Assembly (NCBI RefSeq): GCF_000252855.1
Contig: NC_017045.1
Coordinates: 124,001 to 188,000, forward strand
From: Riemerella anatipestifer ATCC 11845 = DSM 15868
Lineage (GTDB): Bacteria > Bacteroidota > Bacteroidia > Flavobacteriales > Weeksellaceae
Reading direction: 5' to 3'
Length of the DNA: 64,000 nucleotides
Made by a program: the position numbers and the translations under genes. Shown one piece after another: positions 58,953 through 64,000 of the stretch; positions within the stretch are counted from its first letter, which is position 1; each line of letters begins with the position of its first letter. The notes below the pieces were generated by a model, which saw only the letters and a program-made list of their open reading frames with translations, had not been told where the DNA came from and made no database searches.

Positions 58953-61676
58953 ATGAAAAACTATTCAGTACTAAAGGTTGCACCCGCTTTTCTGTTGGCA
59001 GGGGCAATGCTACAAGCACAAAAGGTAGATTCTGCCAAAACCAAAAGTATAGATGAGGTAGTGCTTATAGGTTACGGAAAGAAGAAAAAATCAGATCTTA
59101 CAGGGTCTGTAACATCTATTTCTTCTAAAGATTTTAATGATGGTATGTTATCTTCTCCAGAACAGCTTATTCAAGGTAAAGCGGCAGGTGTACAGATTAC
59201 AACTAATGGCGGTGCTCCTGGTAGTGGCTCTACAATTAGAGTAAGAAGTGGAGCGTCTCTTAATGCATCTAATGACCCACTTATCGTTATAGACGGAATG
59301 CCATTAGATACCAAAGGTATTGATGGAGCGGCTAATCCACTAGCCCTTATTAACCCTAATGATATAGAGTCTTTTAACATTCTTAAAGACGCTTCTGCAG
59401 CAGCTATCTATGGTAATAGAGCTTCTAATGGGGTTATCATCATTACCACTAAGAAAGGAACTAGAGGAAAACTTAGAGTAGGCTATAATTCCACAACATC
59501 TGTTTCTCAAAGATTTGGAACGGTGAATATGATGGATGCTAACGAATTCAGAACTTTAGTAAAGGATAAAGCATCGGCGGATTATATTTCTAAATTAGGT
59601 AATGCAAATACCAACTGGCAAGAAGCTTTTTATCAATTAGCGACAGGCTTTGATAATAATTTAACGTTATCTGGAGGGATTGGTAAAGTGCCATTTAGAC
59701 TATCTTTAGGATACCTTAACCAAGATGGTATTATTAGAACTAATAATATAGAAAGAAGCACCGCAGGTTTAAACTTAAATCCAAAATTATTTAATAATCA
59801 TTTGGATATTAATTTTAACTTAAAAGGGACTTATGTAGAAAATAGGTTTACTGATGGAGAGGCCATCAATGCGGCTATTGCGTTTGATCCAACACAAAAC
59901 ATTTATGATGCTTCTAATCAGGCGATGGGCGGTTATTGGGAATGGATGGACAATGGAATACCTAACCAAAATGCAACGAGAAACCCTCTTTCTATGCTCT
60001 ATCAAAGGAGAGATGTTTCTTATGTAAAAAGACTCTTGGGGAATGTTCAGTTTGACTATAAATTTCATTTCTTACCAGAGCTCAGAGCTAACTTAAATTT
60101 AGGTCTAGACCTATCTAACTCTAACGGAACAGTTACTACTTTACCTACATTAGCATCATCATACTTCCAAAAAGGAACGAACAGAAACTATGAACAGGAA
60201 AAGAAAAATAGGCTTTTAGAATTTTATTTAAATTATTCCAAAAAACTACCTTCTATAGACTCTGATATTGATGTAATGGCGGGGTATTCTTACCAAAAAT
60301 GGAATGAAACTAAACCTTTTGCACCTACAATCTACGGAGATGGAACTAAAGACCCTGCGAGTGGTGTAGATTTCTTTACGCAAAACTTATTACTTTCTTA
60401 CTATACTAGATTAAATTATACATTTAAAAATAGATACTTACTAACGGCTTCTGTGCGTAGAGATGGTTCTTCTAGGTTTAATAGTAATAATAGATGGGGC
60501 TATTTTCCATCCGTATCATTAGCTTGGAGAATTGATCAAGAGAACTTCCTTAAAGGTAACACTACAATCTCTACTTTTAAACTGAGAGGAGGTTGGGGGG
60601 TAACAGGTCAACAGGATATTTCAGGCGATTATCCTTATTTGGCAGTATATAGTATCTCTAACTCTGGAGCTAATTATCTTTTTGGAGGTGTACCTTACAC
60701 TCTTTATCGTCCAGAAGGCTATGACCCAAACATTAGATGGGAAACTACAAGAACTACCAATATAGGATTAGACTTTGGTGTTTTGAAAGATAGATTACTA
60801 TTTAATGTAGATGCTTACAAGAGATATACAGTAGATTTACTAAGTGAGGCTCCAACCCCAGGAGGTGCTAACTTTACCAATTTACTTTTATCAAACATAG
60901 GAAATATGGAATCTAAAGGGCTTGAAATTGGTGCATTGTGGAAGGCTATTCAAAACGAAAATTTCTCTTGGGATATTTCTGCTAATGCAACATTCCAAGA
61001 TGCTAAAATTACCAATTTAGCAGCTAATGAAGGAGCTGGTCAAAGAGTGCTTGTAGGTGGTATATCAGGCATTACAGGTGGTTTGATACAAACACATTCT
61101 GTAGGTTATAAACCAAATTCTTTCTATGTTTATCAGCAGAAATATGATGCTAGTGGAAGACCAATAGAAGGCGATTATGTAGATAGAAACGGAGATGGCA
61201 TTATAAACGAGCAAGATTTGTATGAATACCAATCGTCTATGCCAAAAGCCTTGTTTGCATTTACATCTAGAATGACTTATAAAAATTGGGATATGGGATT
61301 TGCACTTAGAGCAAGTTTAGGCAACTATGTTTATAACAATGCTAATGCTAGATACGGAAATCTACAAAACATAGGTACCAATGGCTATCTTCAAAATCTT
61401 ACAAGAGACTATCTTAATACAGGATTTACGACATCTCAATATTTTTCAGATTATTATGTAGAAGATGCTTCATTCCTAAGAATGGATAATATCAACATAG
61501 GTTATAATTTCCCTCAGTTTATAGGAAATGCAAGACTGAGAGTGAATGCCTCTGTAAACAATGTTTTTGTGATTACCAAGTATAGCGGGGTAGATCCAGA
61601 AGTTTTCAATGGTATTGATAACAATTTCTACCAAAGACCTCGTGTGTATTCATTAGGTTTCAACCTTCAGTTTTAA
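58953..61676 (+). CDS. susC: SusC/RagA-type TonB-dependent transporter
   Basis: The 907-residue protein has a signal peptide (VAPAFLLAGAMLQAQ). A TonB-box-like SIDEVVLIGYGKKKKSDLTG follows, then the plug domain (LSSPEQLIQGKAAGVQI, NDIESFNILKDASAAAIYG followed by NRASNGVI), then the 22-strand barrel ending in YSLGFNLQF. The N-terminal carboxypeptidase-like domain usual in SusC is missing, which shortens it. It imports glycans through the outer membrane with SusD. Confidence 0.94.
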   Translation: MKNYSVLKVAPAFLLAGAMLQAQKVDSAKTKSIDEVVLIGYGKKKKSDLTGSVTSISSKDFNDGMLSSPEQLIQGKAAGVQITTNGGAPGSGSTIRVRSGASLNASNDPLIVIDGMPLDTKGIDGAANPLALINPNDIESFNILKDASAAAIYGNRASNGVIIITTKKGTRGKLRVGYNSTTSVSQRFGTVNMMDANEFRTLVKDKASADYISKLGNANTNWQEAFYQLATGFDNNLTLSGGIGKVPFRLSLGYLNQDGIIRTNNIERSTAGLNLNPKLFNNHLDINFNLKGTYVENRFTDGEAINAAIAFDPTQNIYDASNQAMGGYWEWMDNGIPNQNATRNPLSMLYQRRDVSYVKRLLGNVQFDYKFHFLPELRANLNLGLDLSNSNGTVTTLPTLASSYFQKGTNRNYEQEKKNRLLEFYLNYSKKLPSIDSDIDVMAGYSYQKWNETKPFAPTIYGDGTKDPASGVDFFTQNLLLSYYTRLNYTFKNRYLLTASVRRDGSSRFNSNNRWGYFPSVSLAWRIDQENFLKGNTTISTFKLRGGWGVTGQQDISGDYPYLAVYSISNSGANYLFGGVPYTLYRPEGYDPNIRWETTRTTNIGLDFGVLKDRLLFNVDAYKRYTVDLLSEAPTPGGANFTNLLLSNIGNMESKGLEIGALWKAIQNENFSWDISANATFQDAKITNLAANEGAGQRVLVGGISGITGGLIQTHSVGYKPNSFYVYQQKYDASGRPIEGDYVDRNGDGIINEQDLYEYQSSMPKALFAFTSRMTYKNWDMGFALRASLGNYVYNNANARYGNLQNIGTNGYLQNLTRDYLNTGFTTSQYFSDYYVEDASFLRMDNINIGYNFPQFIGNARLRVNASVNNVFVITKYSGVDPEVFNGIDNNFYQRPRVYSLGFNLQF

Positions 61677-61708
61677 TTAAAAGTGATACAAGTTAAAAAT
61701 TTAAAATA

Positions 61709-63301
61709 ATGAACTTAAAATATTTAAAAATAGGAATAGCTGCTTTAGCATTTAATTTCTCTCTTACTTCGTGTGAAAGAGATTTAGATCAAGTGCATAG
61801 TAGTGATGTTACTTCTGTAAGCGTTTACTCAGATTTTGCTAATTACAAAAATGTACTAGCAAAGTGTTACGCAGGATTAGCAATAAATGGACAAGAAGGT
61901 GGTGATGGTAAGGCTGATATTAAAGGTATTGATAATGGTATGTCTAACTACTTAAGACAGTATTTCCAACTACAAGAGCTACCTACTGACGAAGCGGTGA
62001 TAGCATGGAGAGATCCCAATTTACCAGAAATGAATACTATGAAATGGGGTTCTGATAACCAGTTTGTTACAGCAATGTATTATCGTGTTATGTATCAAGT
62101 AACACTTACCAGTGAATTTATTAGAGAAATGTCTGACGATAAACTATCGTCTCGTGGTATTACAGGAGTTCAGGCTGAAGAAGCTAGACTTTTCAGAAAT
62201 GAAGCTCGTTTTTTAAGAGCACTGAGTTATGCACACGCCATAGATTTATTTGGTAATGTTCCTTTTGTAAATGAAAATACAGAAATAGGTTTAACACCTC
62301 CTGCGAGAATAGAAAGGAAAGCTTTATTCCAATATGTAGAAAAAGAATTAAAAGACTTAGAAGGATTATTAAAAGCGCCAAGAGCTAACGAATACGGGAG
62401 AGCAGATAAAGCTGCTGTATGGATGCTGCTTGCTAAACTTTACCTTAATGCAGAAGTTTATACAGGAGAAAAAAGATATACAGAAGCAGCTGATTATGCA
62501 GAAAAGGTAGCAACGGCAGGGTATAGCTTAAAAGGAAATTACGAGGAACTTTTTTTAGCAGATAATCATTTGGATAATAATGAGGTAGTATTTTCTATCA
62601 ATTACGATGGTATTAGCTCTCGTACTTATGGAGGTACAACATATCTTATTCATGCTGCTGTAGGAGGAAAGATGACGGCTTCTAATTTTGGTATCAACGG
62701 TGGTTGGGGAGGACTTAGAGCTACTAAAAATTTAGTAGAAAAATTCCCGAATGCTTTAGGAGATATAGACAAAAGAGGTAGATTTTTCACCAATGGGCAG
62801 AATTATGAAATTAATGATATAGCATCATTTACAGATGGCTATGCGTTCATTAAGTTTAAAAATATAGATAGAGCAGGTAAAGCAGGTTCTGATGTTTCAG
62901 GAACTTTTACAGATACAGATTTCCCTCTATTCCGTTTAGGAGATGCTTATCTTATGTATGCAGAAGCAGTATTGAGAGGAGGTTCTGGAGACCTTAGCAA
63001 AGCTCTTACTTATGTAAATAAAATTAGAGAAAGAGCCTATGGCAATACTAATGGAAATATTACTGCATCACAATTAACTTTAGACTTCATCTTAGACGAA
63101 AGAGCTAGAGAGTTAGCTTGGGAAGGTACAAGAAGAACCGATTTAATTCGTTTCGGTAAATTTACTTCTGGTGCTTATCTATGGCCTTGGAAAGGTGGTG
63201 TTAAAGGTGGTGCTGCAGTAAGCGATACTAGAAATCTTTATCCAATTCCTGCAAAGGATATAATAGCTAACCCTAACTTGGTTCAAAACCCTGGTTACTA
63301 G
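61709..63301 (+). CDS. susD: SusD/RagB-family nutrient-binding lipoprotein
   Basis: The 530-residue protein has a lipobox at about residue 22 (FNFSLTSCERD). TPR-like helices follow, with ARLFRNEARFLRALSYAHAI followed by DLFGNVP, a SusD hallmark, and a C-terminal YPIPAKDIIANPNLVQNPGY. It binds glycan at the cell surface as the lid of SusC. It is 32 nt after susC, in the same operon. Confidence 0.95.
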   Translation: MNLKYLKIGIAALAFNFSLTSCERDLDQVHSSDVTSVSVYSDFANYKNVLAKCYAGLAINGQEGGDGKADIKGIDNGMSNYLRQYFQLQELPTDEAVIAWRDPNLPEMNTMKWGSDNQFVTAMYYRVMYQVTLTSEFIREMSDDKLSSRGITGVQAEEARLFRNEARFLRALSYAHAIDLFGNVPFVNENTEIGLTPPARIERKALFQYVEKELKDLEGLLKAPRANEYGRADKAAVWMLLAKLYLNAEVYTGEKRYTEAADYAEKVATAGYSLKGNYEELFLADNHLDNNEVVFSINYDGISSRTYGGTTYLIHAAVGGKMTASNFGINGGWGGLRATKNLVEKFPNALGDIDKRGRFFTNGQNYEINDIASFTDGYAFIKFKNIDRAGKAGSDVSGTFTDTDFPLFRLGDAYLMYAEAVLRGGSGDLSKALTYVNKIRERAYGNTNGNITASQLTLDFILDERARELAWEGTRRTDLIRFGKFTSGAYLWPWKGGVKGGAAVSDTRNLYPIPAKDIIANPNLVQNPGY

Positions 63302-63382
63302 TATAATTATAACCTAAATATAGCAAAAGTGTTGCCTAAAACAACACTTTTGCCGTTTAATTCAACTATATAAATATCAGTT

Positions 63383-64000
63383 ATGAAGAAAAGAAATATC
63401 ACCATAGCATTCTTAGGACTTTCTTTCGGAGTCTTGTCTGCACAGAGCCTAAAATCGCCTGATGGCAAGTTTGAAATGAATTTCAAACTAGAGAACGGAG
63501 TTCCGTATTATAGCCTTAGTTATGAAGGTAATCCTGTATTAGAGCCGTCAAAATTAGGTTTTGAAGTTTTTAAGAAATCAACTTATAACTATAAAGACAT
63601 CAGCAATCAAGAGAGCTTAAACTTGAGTTCTGGCTTTGTAAAGATAGATGAAAAAAGAGATTCTAAAAATGAAGACTGGCAACCTGTTCTAGGTGAAAAA
63701 AAGTTCTATAAAAATCATTATAATGAACTTGCGATTACTTTAAATCAAAAGGAACAGAATAAGAATATCGTTGTTAAATTCAGGCTTTTTAACGATGGTT
63801 TAGGTTTCCGTTATGAATTTCCACAACAAGAAAATCTCAACTATTTTATCATAAAAGAAGAGCTTACCGAGTTTGATTTCCCTATGGATATGAAGGCGTG
63901 GTGGTTGGCTGGAGATTATGATACGCAAGAGTATGTTTATCAGACGAGTAATGTTTCCGAAATACCTGCTAAATGGGCTGCTGCTGTGGAAGACAATGTT
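63383..64000 (+). CDS. susB: glycoside hydrolase family 97 (SusB-like), 5' part
   Basis: 206 codons are visible. A signal peptide (IAFLGLSFGVLSAQ) is followed by the GH97 N-terminal beta-sandwich: SPDGKFEMNFKLENGVPYYS, GFRYEFPQQ and WWLAGDYDTQEY. SusB is an alpha-glucosidase acting on maltodextrin in the periplasm, which suggests an alpha-glucan target for the PUL; some GH97 members are alpha-galactosidases. The catalytic barrel lies beyond the window. Confidence 0.85.
   Translation, partial: MKKRNITIAFLGLSFGVLSAQSLKSPDGKFEMNFKLENGVPYYSLSYEGNPVLEPSKLGFEVFKKSTYNYKDISNQESLNLSSGFVKIDEKRDSKNEDWQPVLGEKKFYKNHYNELAITLNQKEQNKNIVVKFRLFNDGLGFRYEFPQQENLNYFIIKEELTEFDFPMDMKAWWLAGDYDTQEYVYQTSNVSEIPAKWAAAVEDNV

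Overview
The window is AT-rich DNA from a Bacteroidota (Flavobacteriia) chromosome. The Weeksellaceae (Riemerella / Chryseobacterium type) look most likely, judging by TAnnTTTG promoter boxes, TTG and GTG starts, a type IX secretion (type B sorting) protein, a SusC/SusD pair with a GH97 enzyme, and the protein sequences. The genus is an inference.

1 to about 20.7 kb is a prophage, cut by the left window edge. The leftward strand carries, from right to left: a small HTH protein; recombination genes (ERF annealing protein, YqaJ exonuclease, a protein with an SSB-like tail); replication genes (an initiator with iteron-like repeats inside it, and a RecA/DnaB-like ATPase); many small genes (MazG-like, PAPS-reductase-like, a truncated methyltransferase, DUF551-like); DinD; an antirepressor immunity block; NinG, ASCH, a second PAPS-reductase-like gene and a ParB-like gene; then terminase small and large subunits and portal. 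The rightward CI/S24 repressor, a nuclease-like gene and a second HTH gene close the right end. There the prophage abuts what looks like the 3' end of a tRNA-Ser gene followed by that gene's terminator, taken here as the attachment site. No integrase is in the window.

The most unusual element lies at 6.76 to 7.33 kb. Two tandem copies of a unit of about 270 bp each hold a promoter, a structured RNA and the start of an ORF. Inside each RNA a 12 to 15 nt segment is complementary both to the transcript's own 5' end and to the start-codon region of the ORF. All three sites differ between the copies but stay complementary within each copy. The layout (RNA, small ORF, antirepressor) parallels the c4 antisense-RNA / icd / ant immunity operons of phages P1 and P7.

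20.7 to 25.3 kb is a small accessory region with a decayed S41 peptidase gene, secreted or membrane proteins of unknown function and a dispersed repeat. The repeat recurs in a second accessory patch at 51.4 to 55.3 kb, which also has an integron-attC-like imperfect hairpin. The rest is ordinary chromosome: frr, pyrH, truB, rluF, an amino acid permease, a T9SS-exported protein, pepE, dnaA, Rrf2 and Lrp regulators, tamB-like, tsaD, rsmE, uppP, ftsX, rsmA, mgtE, a sirtuin, a DtxR-family regulator, corA and dapA. The right edge enters a starch/maltodextrin-type polysaccharide utilisation locus (susC, susD, GH97).
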